Positions 46,451 through 58,120 of a DNA stretch of 64,000 nucleotides are shown here, one piece after another (within the stretch, counting starts at the first letter, position 1; each line of letters starts with the position of its first letter). Position numbers and translations under genes: made by a program. Under the pieces are notes generated by a model that saw only the letters and a list, made by a program, of their open reading frames with translations, had not been told where the DNA came from and ran no database searches. Location: contig NC_077224.1 in NCBI RefSeq assembly GCF_024763615.1, positions 1,302,001 through 1,366,000 of the forward strand. The letters are read 5' to 3'. Source of the stretch: Phlebotomus papatasi (taxonomy: Eukaryota; Arthropoda; Insecta; Diptera; Psychodidae).

Positions 46451-46809
46451 ATTACATTAAGTACACTTTTTAAATAGTAGTTACTCTAACGGCTATAAAA
46501 CTTTTTTTTTGATTCCCAATATATTTTTTTAATTAATAAAAATACTTACATATCTCTTTCTTATAATGAATACATTGATCTTAAGCTATATAATCTGGAT
46601 GTACAGTGTGTTTTATTTTAACTGCTGCGAGATCAGCTCTTTAAATCCCCCTGAAGAAGTTCTAGATGTGTCTAGAACAAGTAAATCGATAAGACAATGA
46701 GTCCTAAAAAGGAGAATTTTGAAAAACTGGTACAGTTAGGCTATCTAAACACGAGTTTATGCGCTAAAGAGAAGGTGTATTAGTGTTTTATACTCTTTGG
46801 GACAACTTA

Positions 46810-47389
46810 CAGTAGACTCTCGCTAATTCGACTCTTTTAAGATCGGGCTACTTTTTAATTCGGGCGGCAGTTAAATTCTAAAAAAGTTTGTTGACGTTTT
46901 TCAAGTTTGATTATGATTATCAAGTGAACCCAATATGCTCAAATTTGCCATTGTTTGTCTGAGTTTTGATGTAATTTTACATTATTAAGGGATTTTCAGG
47001 AAATTTACCATAAGTATGAGTATGTAAACTCAAAATGTGTAAGGTAAAGTGTCCTCGCTCGAGCGGTTCCTCGTCTCGACCGGCAGATTTATTTATTCAA
47101 TTTATTTATATTTGCACTAATATTTGGCGTATGATCTAACATTAATAGGTCAATTATTCCATGAATAATACAAACCAGTGCCAAATTCATAGAAATTAAC
47201 GAAATTGACCATCAAACATTCAAAAATTGACCCACCGGTCGAATCGAGGAAAACCCGGTCGAGTAAGGGTACTTTACCTTATGCAGATGAATAAAAAATC
47301 GTTGCATTTCAAAAAAATTGTCGCCCGAATTTCTCTCAAATTCGAGTGACATTTCGGTCCCAAATGCCCGAATTTAAGAGAGTCTACTG
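46810..47389. mobile_element. G3: CAGTAGACTCTCG TIR element, interrupted by S
   Basis: CAGTAGACTCTCGCTAATTC to AGAGAGTCTACTG, TA flanks. The interior is shared in part with G4 (ATCGGGC and GTTGAC blocks). Confidence 0.8.
47042..47279. mobile_element. S: AGGTAAAGT TIR MITE nested in G3
   Basis: AGGTAAAGTGTCCTCGCTCG to GGGTACTTTACCT with TA flanks; an inner pair reads CGTCTCGACCGG and CCGGTCGAGT-like. 238 bp. Confidence 0.75.
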
Positions 47390-47411
47390 TATATTCGAGG
47401 ATTATGCGCTA

Positions 47412-48491
47412 CCCGACTAACACATTAAGCACTTATTAAGTCCTTAAAAAGTTCTTAAGTCAATGACTTAATGGAGTTGTAGAACATTCAACTACTTAAA
47501 AATATATGAAAATTAGACAAAAGTGTGCGCATTGTGGCAAATAGCGAAACTAATATGGCATGACTAAGTCTTAACACTGTGTACTTAATTAAGGCCTGTG
47601 TAAAACTCCTTAATTAAGGACCTTCGACTAAGCACTCTTTGAGAAGTTACCCTAATGTCTATAAAACATTATATATTAAATTTTTCATATTTTTTTATTT
47701 CTCAAAAAAATAACAAAAAAAGCAGTTTTGCCTAATTGGCAAGGTGCACAGGTTGCTATCAGGTCTTGTAATGTTGTCCGGCATCATATTTTTCGGTGGT
47801 TGAAAATGTTGCCGGATGGAACTGTTGTCGTCCTCATATCCCTCAGATGATGTATTTCAGAAACATTCTGGAACAAGAAATCGTAAAGATGATCGTTTAT
47901 TGGTAGGCTCCCGGAATATGAATTTCTGGGACTCAAGGGGAGGTCTGTACTCCAGGCTTCCGGATTCTTATGGTACAGTTATATATATGGGAATATGGTA
48001 CAGTTGGTGGAAATTTACGCTTCTGCATCTCAAGTTAAGGTCATGCAATGGAAAGATGTAGCAGGTCTTGGAATTCCCATAGACAGAATAACGTTTCCGG
48101 ATTACAAGCTGCTGGGAATAAAAAATATATTAAATTTATCTTCCTTTATATCACTGAACTTTCCTTTTTATAGATTTATTTCTAAAAGAAGGAAACTTAT
48201 GAAAGCATTTTACGCACTTAATAACGTTTTGTGGTTATGTTTTTCTGAAACGCCAAAGTGTTTTATCTCTTTTAATCCAATGGTTAATATGTGTCCATCG
48301 CATTCTCTCTTCCACTTTCAACTTTTTTGTCACCGATGTCGCTGGCCCAAAAAATGCCTTAATTAAGGACTTAATTAACTACTTACTAAGAACTTATTTC
48401 ATGAACTTGGACAAAGCTCTTTTTTAAGAACATAGGCAATGCCTTTAATTATAGCATTTCGCTAGTAACAGCTTACTTTGTGTTAGTCGGG
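47412..48491. mobile_element. J1: CCCGACTAACAC TIR element
   Basis: CCCGACTAACACATTAAGCA at the left and TTTGTGTTAGTCGGG at the right, TA flanks, 1080 bp. AATTAAGG-rich blocks occupy both ends. Two overlapping frames in the middle (47816-48061 and 47995-48366) show no transposase or other known motif. Confidence 0.65.
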
Positions 48492-49851
48492 TACTGGTCC
48501 TAAAGAGAGGGCCTCCAATTTAATTTGTCCAATAAAAATTTATATTGGACTTAATTTATATTGGACTTTGTAGATTTGTGATTTTCCTTGTAATTTTTAT
48601 TAAATGTAATTTTACACCTATGGTTAACACTGTCCACGTATTGTAATTTCCACTCTTTGCCCTAGGGTGTCACTACTTTCATATAATAAATGCCTTAAGT
48701 AAGTCCTTAATAAGTACTTATTATGGACTTATTGTATACACTTGGCTAAAGCTTCTTTAATTATAGCATTGTACTAGTAACACTAATATGATATTCTGAA
48801 TTTAAGTGCAAGTATAATAATACAATGTTATTGATAAGATCTCCCATTATACGCCATTTGGGGTGGTTGCATATCCAAAGGGATATCCTATGAGATTTTA
48901 TTTTCTGTGGCAATATTTTCTTTTGTCACCCACAACATACCAAAAAAAAAAAACAATATTCAGTATCAAACAAAAGGACACGCTTAACCACTTGAATTTT
49001 CCACAATTTGATCATTGATTGTGGAGCATCTGTTTCCGGGCGTTCAGCCGAGGATTCAAGAGGGAAAACGTTTCCCCGGGGAAAGATATAATGTAAAATT
49101 GTGCGGGATGATTTTTGAGGATGAACAAAAAAGTGGACAATGTGTTTTGCATCTTGAGCACGAATCCTGGTGGTTACAGTTCAAAAAGAGGGAAATGGTG
49201 CAAGGAAAAATATTGAAGGACTTTCGATGGCGGTGCTTTTGCAGTGTCTGCTATTATTGCTAAAGTGTGGGTTTGAAGAAAGACCTTCAATTTGCATTGA
49301 ATTTGTTGATTTTTCATCAATCCTTGAAATTTCTATGCTCTTTTCTTATTCTTGTTGACACTTTTTCAATTATTTCATTTTTCAACATTTTCTACCCGCA
49401 ACAATGGCAATCACTTTTAAAAATTTCAATGGAATTGAGAATGAAGATTTATTGAAAAATTTTCACGCCTTTTGCAAATGACATCTTTTCCATTTCTCTG
49501 TCACTATTTTGGATTCCTTTTCACTAACATTGACTTCTCGATTGGATGGACAATGGGAATGATGGCACTAAAGAATAGGATCACTAACTAGATGTTATTG
49601 TTCTGTATTTAGTAGGTTTTTGAACAAAAACACAAAGTCATTGCAAAGGTAATCTTATTATGTCTTATCTGTGAGATCTGTCGGCAAAAATTTGCTAAAG
49701 TCTGGTAAAATTTGCAACTCAAAGAAAAAATATGATCGAAAGGTGTTTCTGAATTGTTGAATACCGAGTACTTTAATTAATTTGGAATAATTTTATTGAA
49801 GAACCGTCAGGTGTTGATATTTTAAGATACGTTGGAATATATAGGGTCATA
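48492..49851. other. J-related fragment, then unrecognised sequence
   Basis: 48690-48790 repeats the right part of J1 (AATTATAGCATTGTACTAGT). An 82-codon frame at 49015-49263 looks locally protein-like but matches nothing I know. Confidence 0.35.
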
Positions 49852-50048
49852 GGGGAAAGTGGGGCACCTTTAAAAGTAAGGTACCTTTGAAATTGGGATT
49901 TTTCTCCTATGTTTAAGTGGAACTGTGCCATATCATAACGTAATTTAGCTTCTCAATCTCTTTGTAAAGCTGAATTATACCACGATAAGGCTCAATTTTA
50001 TTTAAAAATAGGGGGAAAATCCCAATTTCAAAGTTGCCCCACTTCCCC
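49852..50048. mobile_element. N2: GGGGAAAGTGGGGC foldback MITE
   Basis: GGGGAAAGTGGGGCACCTTT to TGCCCCACTTCCCC with TA flanks; arms pair across the element (GAAATTGGGATTTT and AAAATCCCAATTTC). Confidence 0.8.
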
Positions 50049-51190
50049 TATCCCTATGCGACTATTAAAAGCAGCAAACGAACACAAAGTAAACAAAAGT
50101 AGGATACTTTCCTAAGATTTTAGCTAAATTTTTGTATTTATTGGCCTCCCCACAGACAAAATTATTAAGAAATAATTTGCTAAGATCGTGAATATCGCTA
50201 AAAATTCAACAGAAATTAGAAAAATATTTAGCTGTTTTAGTTGATCATTATAGCTAAGTATTTGGTATTCGCTGCATAGTAAAATGAATGAGGGCAAAAA
50301 ATGTGTTGCTTAAAATTATTTATTTACTAAGTAGGGCCTGCAAATAGAACTCCTAATCGATCAGTTTCATACGATATGCCATAGACGCAAAGATCTCTTA
50401 TTTTATTATCGTTTATTAAATATTTTTATTATTATTAATTTAAAAAACTGCAAGTAAGTTAGAACTGTTGTTGATGACAACGATAAAATGCCTAGAATTA
50501 CTTGGACTTACGTCGAACTTACGTAAACTAGGATCCCAATAGTACCTAAAAATTCATATAGGTTTCGTCCTTTGAAGTCTAATGTCTAATTGAAAAAATT
50601 GCACTATTGAATGTCTAATTGAAAAAAGTGTTTATAACTACCCCATGTTTACTTCTGCACCAGTTTTTTCTATACTACTATTCTACATGCAACAATATTA
50701 GCTAATCGTAAATCAAAATAAAATTGCAGCTAATATTTGTTTATATTGCTCTTTTTAGAGATGGTAAAATTTCAGAAATTTCACAGCAGTTGCCACCTAC
50801 TTTAGGCGGAAGTTCATGAATTTTCTTGAAATTTGCTAACTCTAGCTCTTTTATACTCGACACACTATAAATTTTGTTTTGTAAACAAGTTTTTAACGCT
50901 CCGGTGAGAGAGAAAGAGATGTAAATCTAGTCATTTCGCTCACTCTCATAGGTAGTTTCGCAAACATATTTATAAAACAAAAGTTATTGTGCTTTAGGCA
51001 TTATTCTTGCAGCTTTTTGTTTTTGTTACTCAAAATTTAATATATTTTTGTTTTTTTTTTTAAATATAAAAGTTTCATTACAAAATTAAAACCACTAAAA
51101 CTATTGTTGACCTTTGAATCTACACAGTTTCCGTATAAATCAAAATAATAAGCTTTTTAATTCTAGTTGTAACAATTTTTCTACGAAGTG
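50049..51190. other. No gene; imperfect foldback at 50866-50994
   Basis: AAATTTTGTTTTGTAAACAA (50871) is opposed to TTATAAAACAAAAGTTATT (50970), with GAGAGAGA and CTCACTCTC inside. The remainder is unassigned. Confidence 0.35.
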
Positions 51191-52930
51191 TTTCAAACGT
51201 GGAGAATACATTAAAGATAGGAGGAACTGCTAGAACTGCTAGAATTAGAAGTACAATACTTTTTGCACACTATTTATTCATTTTATACAAATTTGTCATA
51301 CTACATTTAAATGCATGTGCGTGTGTTTAAAGGAAGTAAATGTCAAATCTGCTAGAATCACGGTTGCAGTAGTCGTTTTCATTTCATTTACGCATTTTAT
51401 ACTACCATGATGGTACATATAGGATTAATTTATTGAGTGTTTTATTGATAATAATAATAATAATAATATTAATATTAAAAAAAAAGTCGGAGAGGTGTAT
51501 ACTATACTAATTTTTAAATGGAAAATACGCGTGTTAGAAGGGTTGTACATTAGTGCAGTAATATGGACACTCAATGGGTCAAGTGGTAAAGGGCAAAAAA
51601 CAAACGAGCACTAAAAAAATTCAAAATGGACAGTAAAAAAATTAAAAATGAGAAGTAAAATATGTAATTATGGTCAGTAAAAATCTTAAATCTTTACAAA
51701 AATGGGTCTAATTTATATATTTAACATTTAAAATTGTTGCAGATAGAATAAAAAACCCTTATTTTCCCTTTGCCAAAATTTGGACGATAATATCACTGTT
51801 TCAAATTTTTTTGTTACTGCTCAATTATTCAATGCCGTGGTAAAGCACTCGCTCTATGATGTAAGTGTCCCGGGTTCGAATCCCCTTTAGGTCACCAAGA
51901 ATTTTTCCGGCGTTAGAGGTGTTCGAATTGCATCCAGTGAGCTTCAGTGCAATTGATTCCACAGGGTATGGGACTGACAATCCCATCCCTGAAGAAAAAA
52001 TAATAATGGATGTTCCGAACTCCCCTTACGGGAACGCCTAAGTATCTCTACGGAACGTTGTGCCACCATTTTGTCTTTTTATTAGTGCAGTAATACAATC
52101 AATATTCAGTATGATATTACTGTTCCTATGCACGTTTTTAACTAAAAAGCAATTTGATCCATTTTTCAGGAGTTTCAACTGTATTTCGAGCAGTTTTCGA
52201 GTAGTTTCTATACTTGCCAATTTTTCACGCCGGTGTTCGTAGTTGGCGAGTGTGAATGGGAGGCAATATCAAATACTTGCTATCTTTTTTGACGTTCTAG
52301 CAGTTTAGAAAATATTAATATTAATATTAATCGTATAGTGACATCACGGTGAGATTATACATTTGGGCCTGTAGTCGTTGACACTGAAGGTGTATACCAA
52401 AACTGCTAGAATTCAGGGATGTTACGTGCAATAATTTTTGTCCATTCTACGTATTCATTTTATATATATTTTACATTTGTGCTGGGCTTATGTGAATCTT
52501 ATGAATTATAAAAACTAAACTCCATGCCAAAACTGCTAGAATTCAGAGTTGTTCAGTACAATAATCTTTGTCATAGATTCTACATTCTTGCTTCTTTATT
52601 TCACACAAATCTCACATTTGGATTCACTTGCATGACTTGAACTGTCAAAAATAAAAGTATATACCAATACTGCTAGAATTCAGGGCTGTTTAGTATTGCA
52701 GTCATTTCCATTCTACTTGTTGATTTTATAATAAGAAACCATCCTATTACATTAGGTCGTAAGTGGATAACTTAAACAATAATCACTAAAAGTGCATACC
52801 AAAACTGCAAGAATTCAAGGTTTTTCTGTACAGTAATCCTTTTTTTCATTCAACCTATTAATTTCGTATACTACTATAAGATTCTACATTTGGGCGTAAA
52901 TGTTTGCATACATGAATTTCAAGTGAAGTT
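51190..52930 (+). repeat. Degenerate satellite, unit about 130-137 bp
   Basis: The phrase CCAAAACTGCTAGAATTCAG recurs with TGCTAGA (or variant) at 52404, 52534, 52671 and 52806, spacings 130, 137 and 135. Each unit also carries an AGTACAATAAT-type phrase and ACATTTGGG. Related copies lie at 51228-51238 and 51350. The array is interrupted by a SINE and by AT-rich expansions such as (AAT)n at 51450. Confidence 0.65.
51826..52083 (+). mobile_element. tRNA-derived SINE
   Basis: Box A-like GTGGTAAAGCACTCG (51838) and a perfect box B GGGTTCGAATCCC (51872-51884) head the element. An unrelated body follows (GGGACTGACAATCCCATCCC, CCCCTTACGGGAACGCC) to a T-rich 3' end. The RNA polymerase III promoter spacing is right for a tRNA-derived SINE. 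It is inserted in the satellite. Confidence 0.75.
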
Positions 52931-53105
52931 ATACAATTGAGATATCCTCTATTGAACACATCATTCCCTGGGTGTCGTTACACTGTACTTTTTTTTCCTG
53001 AAGAGGCGGAGGACATCTGCGTCTCAAGACATGATGTCTTTTGTTAAGAGAACCAAAGGAATGGGTACATGTAGTAACATTAAGTGGCGCCCCAACTGAG
53101 TCTGC
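52931..53105 (+). mobile_element. Possible LTR end with primer-binding site
   Basis: TGGCGCCCCAACTGAG at 53085 resembles a lysine-tRNA-type primer-binding site and follows TAACATTAAG, as it would just after an LTR end. No second LTR, gag or pol was found, so this is weak. Confidence 0.25.
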
Positions 53106-54115
53106 TTATTATATTCGTTAATTTTTAATTCTCCTTGATAGTAGAAGCAAAGAAATTATTGTTACGTTGGGTTATTGAGGGAGAAGAAATACATATTTAA
53201 TAATAATTTCTATTGTTCCTCATCGCAGGGTGTTCAATTCGATGAAATGTGTCGAATTTGAGTAGTTTTATATCTCCATCTCTCGTTCGGGGCATTGCGT
53301 CCATTTCTACCTTAATAAAATACGATCAATAAAATGCGGATAGGTACGCAGAAAAAAGGTGTGATCTTCAAATTGACCGTTTCATTTTATATACATATAA
53401 TTAGCTTTTGGGCGGGCATTGGGATCAGTTAGATAATTTGGCTGTAGAGAGAAAACTATGAAGGTGCTTTCATCGACACTTTTATTGCTATCTGTCCAAT
53501 TAAAATATCTCTTCGGCACTTTTCTAACATCTTTTTCCAGCACGCACTCCGCAATGCCCTTTAAATTTGTGATGCTTTTTACATTGGAAAGAAATATTTA
53601 TAGACCACCATCTGTTTATTCCAATCAACTTCTTTTGATTTCTTTTTGATGCTTCACTATAAACTTGCAAAATTCTCAGAATTTTTGCCTCTTTTTTCAA
53701 ATTTATTTGCCTTCCTCGTATGTCAATCAAATGATTATTTAAATGCTTATTTGTAAAACATATCACTAAAATTTGATTTCCTTGCAGATATGGCTTCGTG
53801 ATGGAGTTTTTGGAAAATGGGTAAGTTGTAAATAAACTTAAAATTGTACCTCAAATTATATAGGATATTTCTTATAGTTGATTATTTTGGCTGGTTTTCT
53901 GTAAATATTATTATTTCTACTGCATGTGGTAATTGTACTCAGAAGAAATGGGTTTTAAAATGGTGTACTCAGGGAAGATATTTGAATTTTCAAGGCTTGA
54001 TTTTCCTAACTGTTCATATTGAATTATATCAGTTTTAAGGGGGGAGGTTACGTCGTGATACAAAAATGAATAATTTACAATAATTCTTAATTTATTTATT
54101 TAATACAACTACATA
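53101..54115. other. No recognised gene or element
   Basis: Short frames on both strands (63-80 codons), none recognisable. Confidence 0.35.
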
Positions 54116-54538
54116 GGGTAAGTGTGCCAAATTTCGGCATAGTTGCATGCAAGCGCCAAAGTCTTAAGTTTGAAATGTAATATTATTAATACGAATTGAT
54201 TTTTTTTATTCCTTCTACTTAAGGAGTGTTGCTTGAAACCTTGTAGACAGTTTATGGTCTTTATTTACTTTAAAATAATTCTTAATACATTTTAAAATGA
54301 ATAAAAATGTAGACATAGCTTTGGTGCCCTATTTCGGCCACCTTCATTCTCATAGTTCCTTGCTCTTCGGGAATTCTTCCAATGTCTTTTTCACGTCATC
54401 TCGTTTCTCGAAGCTACATTTTCTGTTATTCTTTTGCATTGTATAATCTCTGGAGTATAACTAAAAATTCATCAAAATTCGAGGAACAAAAAAGGTGGCC
54501 GGAATTGCAAGCTGTCCGGAATTTGGCACACTTACCCT
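54116..54538 (+). mobile_element. F4: best-preserved family F element
   Basis: GGGTAAGTGTGCCAAATTTC to GGAATTTGGCACACTTACCC with TA flanks, 423 bp. Interior blocks include GTTGCATGCAAGCGCC, CTATTTCGGCCACCTTCATT and CTTCGGGAATTCTTCC. No transposase. Confidence 0.8.
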
Positions 54539-54666
54539 ACACATATAACAAAATTAAAAAAATAAGGTTTTCTTTTAAGAATTTAAGTGTGAATATTTTT
54601 CAAGATCGTTAAATTTCGTGTTAAATCGGACAATGTGCAGATGGGTTTCCCGGCAACCCTTAATTG

Positions 54667-54790
54667 TCAGATCTTAGCTAATATATTAAGTGCGTATTAA
54701 GCACTTAATAAGTACTTAATAAGTATTTAATTTAATGAATTGCCTTAATTTAATGTCCTTGTAGAATCACTGACTGTTTACGAAATTTAC
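54667..54790. mobile_element. J3: short J-type fragment
   Basis: TTAGCTAATATATTAAGTGC then AAGCACTTAATAAGTACTTA, as in the left end of J1. Confidence 0.4.
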
Positions 54791-54862
54791 AAAAAATAAG
54801 ATTATCCGAATAACACCTTACCATGCGTTACCCGGGGTTTCAAAAGTTTCCCATTGAATGTA

Positions 54863-55810
54863 CAGTTGGTGTCAAAAGTTTGTTGCCTCATGTATGTTCG
54901 GGAAACCAGATGGAAAATTTTTATTTGCCTACAATCCGTAGATCTTATTTATGTATTTCAAAGAGAATAATTCATTTTATTTCATATAAAAAAATAATTG
55001 TTTATCCGAAAATTGTTCATTTTTCATGCGTCAAAAGTTTGTTGCCTGATTTGAAGAAGTTACTGAAAATGGTAAAATATGTGCAACAAACATCATGTCG
55101 ACAAGTCAGAATATATGTTGGTACGACATAAGTCGCCACCTATCGGCAATTCTCATTTATAGCAACATTATGGATGTCATCAGACAACACCACCGGAAGT
55201 CAATTTCTTTATGTCAATCAGTCACGTCAAGGAAGAAAAAACAAATTCAGTCTGCATTCAATCATCGCAATTTAATCCGAGAAAATCTAAATAATCTGTT
55301 GAGATTGTTACAAATAAATTAGTTAAATTTAAGCAATACGTATTTGTCATCTTTGGATCAAGGAGAGAGAAGAAGGCGGTCCTTTTTCGCCAGGATAAGA
55401 GAACTTTCTCTCTTTGAAGGTATGGTAAAACCATCAGGGTATTATCTACCAGCGTAGGTAGGATCTCATGCATAATACATTGTACCTTTAGGTAAGAGAT
55501 TCTCCTGACCATAAGTCGAACAACTCGGTTTTTTTTTTCAAAAATCGTCTTATTCGGTTTTTGGATACATCATTATACCTTCTACCTTCCCTGTGAATAA
55601 TGAAAAATAATTATTTTCAAAATTATAGAGATTTTAAAAATCCTCTAAAATTTGCCTACTGCGAGTTATTCGTTTCTTATTCTGAGTGGTCGATGTTATC
55701 CAGTTGTGCTAATACATAAAAAAAGAAAAAAATTAAAAATCCATTTTTTATAATTTTTTTCATCTGGTTTTCCGAACATACATGAGGCAACAAACTTTTG
55801 GCACCTCCTG
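54863..55810. mobile_element. W: Tc1-like TIR element, non-autonomous
   Basis: Inverted ends of about 50 bp begin CAGTTGGTGTCAAAAGTTTG and close CAAACTTTTGGCACCTCCTG, TA flanks. GTCAAAAGTTTGTTGCCTGA repeats inside at 55030. The 948 bp is shorter than an autonomous Tc1-type element and no DDE-type transposase is readable; frames of 75-102 codons here are unrecognised. Confidence 0.75.
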
Positions 55811-55973
55811 TATTATTCAATAATTCATTTATTATTGTCAGAAAAATTGTTCAAATATTTTATTTATTTGTTCAATAAACGATTTGTGTAATTATAAAAA
55901 TCATATGTAGATTAGAAAGTTAGTAATTTTACTTCAGAATATTCTACGTGGTTCTAAATTATTGGAACTAATA

Positions 55974-56724
55974 GGGGGATTCTGTATCAGTATGACAATG
56001 TCATATGACAAATTTAAATTTTTTTAAGGGATAAATTCGGAAGAACTAATCAAAAATCAGGTTCATATCAGTTATTAAAAGCTTTCTGGAGCTATTTGAC
56101 GCACACAATGGGTATTCGACTATAAATGGGATTCAACCCTTTAAGGACGATTGGAACACCGGTGTCCCATAAAGAAAATAATTTTTCCTGACTACCCAAA
56201 ATAATTTTTTTCTTATGTCTGTACATAATTGTAAAGTAGAAGGTTGAAGGAATCTAGAATATTTTTTGCAAGTCTCTAGCTATTTGCTATGTAGTAAATA
56301 TTTAAGCTAAGAAATGGCGAATTTTTAAATTCTCAAATTCATAATTGATTTTATTTATTTTTTATACTTTCAATTTTTTTAAGCAAAAGCCTTTTGGAAA
56401 TAAATTCTACGATACTCATATGTAATATTTTTCATTAAAGCGAAAAATATCATTCATTGGTATTGTCAGAAAAATTACTTAATTTTTTTGGATATTTTTG
56501 TCTCTATCTTTCATAGAAGCACAAAATACACCGAATCAGACTCTGTTAGACATTCTAAGGGTAGATGTGAGACTTATTATTGATTATGTTTCTCAGTTTA
56601 ATTTTCATTGCTGATTTTCATACCGTAAAAAGTGTCTCGTCGTTAAAGGGTTAATGTTGTCCTACTTTCGAATTTACTACGAAAATTTGTCATATGACAT
56701 TGTCATATCGTTACAGAATTCCCC
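55974..56724. mobile_element. P1: GGGGATTCTGTA TIR element, interrupted
   Basis: Arms of about 42 bp: left GGGGGATTCTGTATCAGTA then TGACAATGTCATATGACAAA; right the inverse. The inner ATATGACATTGTCATA is itself a palindrome. Interrupted at 56137-56650. Confidence 0.75.
56137..56650. mobile_element. piggyBac-like MITE nested in P1
   Basis: CCCTTTAAGGACGATTGGAA to TCGTCGTTAAAGGG; right flank TTAA, left flank TCAA. It shares ends and the ACACCGGTGTCCC motif with the 14121 element. Confidence 0.75.
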
Positions 56725-56725
56725 T

Positions 56726-58120
56726 TCTGGAGAGTAATTCTCTAAAGAGTTCTGGATAAAATGCAAATAGCTTTCTATTTGAATAAAATGTCGTTGATCT
56801 TCGAAAAATTCGAACAGAATTTCGAATTTTCATGCTATAAATTCGAGTGAGATTTTCGAATTTTGATTTTCTGAATGCCTTTCTCATTGAGAATTTCTAA
56901 CTGTGAATACTCGGTATAACTCAGTCTACATTATTTGAATTATTTTTAACCTACCCCCTTAATTTTTTTGGTGAATACCGAAATCTCAATCAAGAAAGTG
57001 CTTCACGCATGTTGTTTATTAGACATTTGATGAAACAACTTAAGTTGATGTGGCTGTAAACGATTTCTTTTCAACGCTCATGTCTTTGGTCTTTTGCCTC
57101 TTTGATTTACTACCTAAATTTTTTTTTAACTAGATCATGTGTGTATGTAAATCTTATGAGAAATTGATAATTTATTTTCCTTCCTGTTGACATCGATGAA
57201 TAATCTGGGAGATCATAGAAAATTAATCTTCAATTCAACTGTACGTTACCACGAGCCAATTCGGCAAGATTTTGTGATTTCTGGACAAGACATTTTTAGG
57301 GATGAGGGTGTACCTTTGAAAATGAGGGGCATTTGTGCTGGGAAAAGCAGGTGTTGGCTTCTCCTCTCTTCCTGATCTATTGTTGATGGCATACAGAATA
57401 TGATCTTGTACCAATCACCCATTGTTCCTCTGTCGGCACATGCTACTGTGACTTTTCCTAATGTCCTGGGCAGCGGGGGTGGGACCCCAAAAAAGAGACT
57501 TTTGTGGTTGGCCGACGCAAATAAATTCCACGGAAGACTATGCAATTCCGGAAAATAAATATATCTAACTTTTGATGTGCCCTCTCTTTGGGACCAGACA
57601 AAGTCCGGAGGCGACAAATGAATTCAGAGTCACACCTCCTGCTAAGCGAACTTAAAATGTCCAAATCTCCTCTCCTGCTGCCAATTGTCCTGAAAAAGAG
57701 CAGAAAGTGTCGCTTACAGACATATGAATTCATTAGTGCCTTTGTTGATTAGAAGATGTATTTGCTCGGTACACTTTTTGTTGGTCCTGCTTTGGATGTA
57801 GCGAATGGTTTTTTTTTCTAAGTTTTTTTTTTTTTTTTGAATATATGATGTGACACATGATCGATCTTTCATTGTTTGGAGATTGTAGTTGTGAAACTAC
57901 TGAATGCAAAACATCCTTAAACTTAAAATTAGTAGGATATTTATTATAGAAACCGATTTTGCATCAGTCTTTTGTGAAGAGGATTTGCGTTTTCGTTTAG
58001 AAAATCTAGAAAAAAATATAAGTCTAAGTCATGACTCGTACTTGAAAGGTTAATGAATAGTCAGCCGAATGACTAAAATTTTACGAGTTTGACAGTAATC
58101 AAAATTCGATGTAAGTTTAG
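56726..58120. other. Island without transposon ends
   Basis: 57.2-57.75 kb is richer in G+C and open in two overlapping minus-strand frames (123 and 91 codons) at once, which argues for composition or conserved noncoding sequence rather than one gene. Confidence 0.35.

Noticed and set aside
47816..48366. Overlapping frames of 81 and 123 codons in J1
   Set aside because: No known motif, and the two overlap in different phases in AT-rich DNA.
51838..51905. Functional tRNA gene at the box A/box B pair
   Set aside because: Acceptor and anticodon stems do not pair well and a long unrelated body follows, as in a SINE.
54823..55512. Open frames inside element W as a Tc1 transposase remnant
   Set aside because: No helix-turn-helix or DDE-type motif could be read in any frame; the element is called non-autonomous.
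57246..57733. Two overlapping minus-strand frames as a gene
   Set aside because: Both are open simultaneously in a slightly GC-richer patch and neither translation is recognisable.
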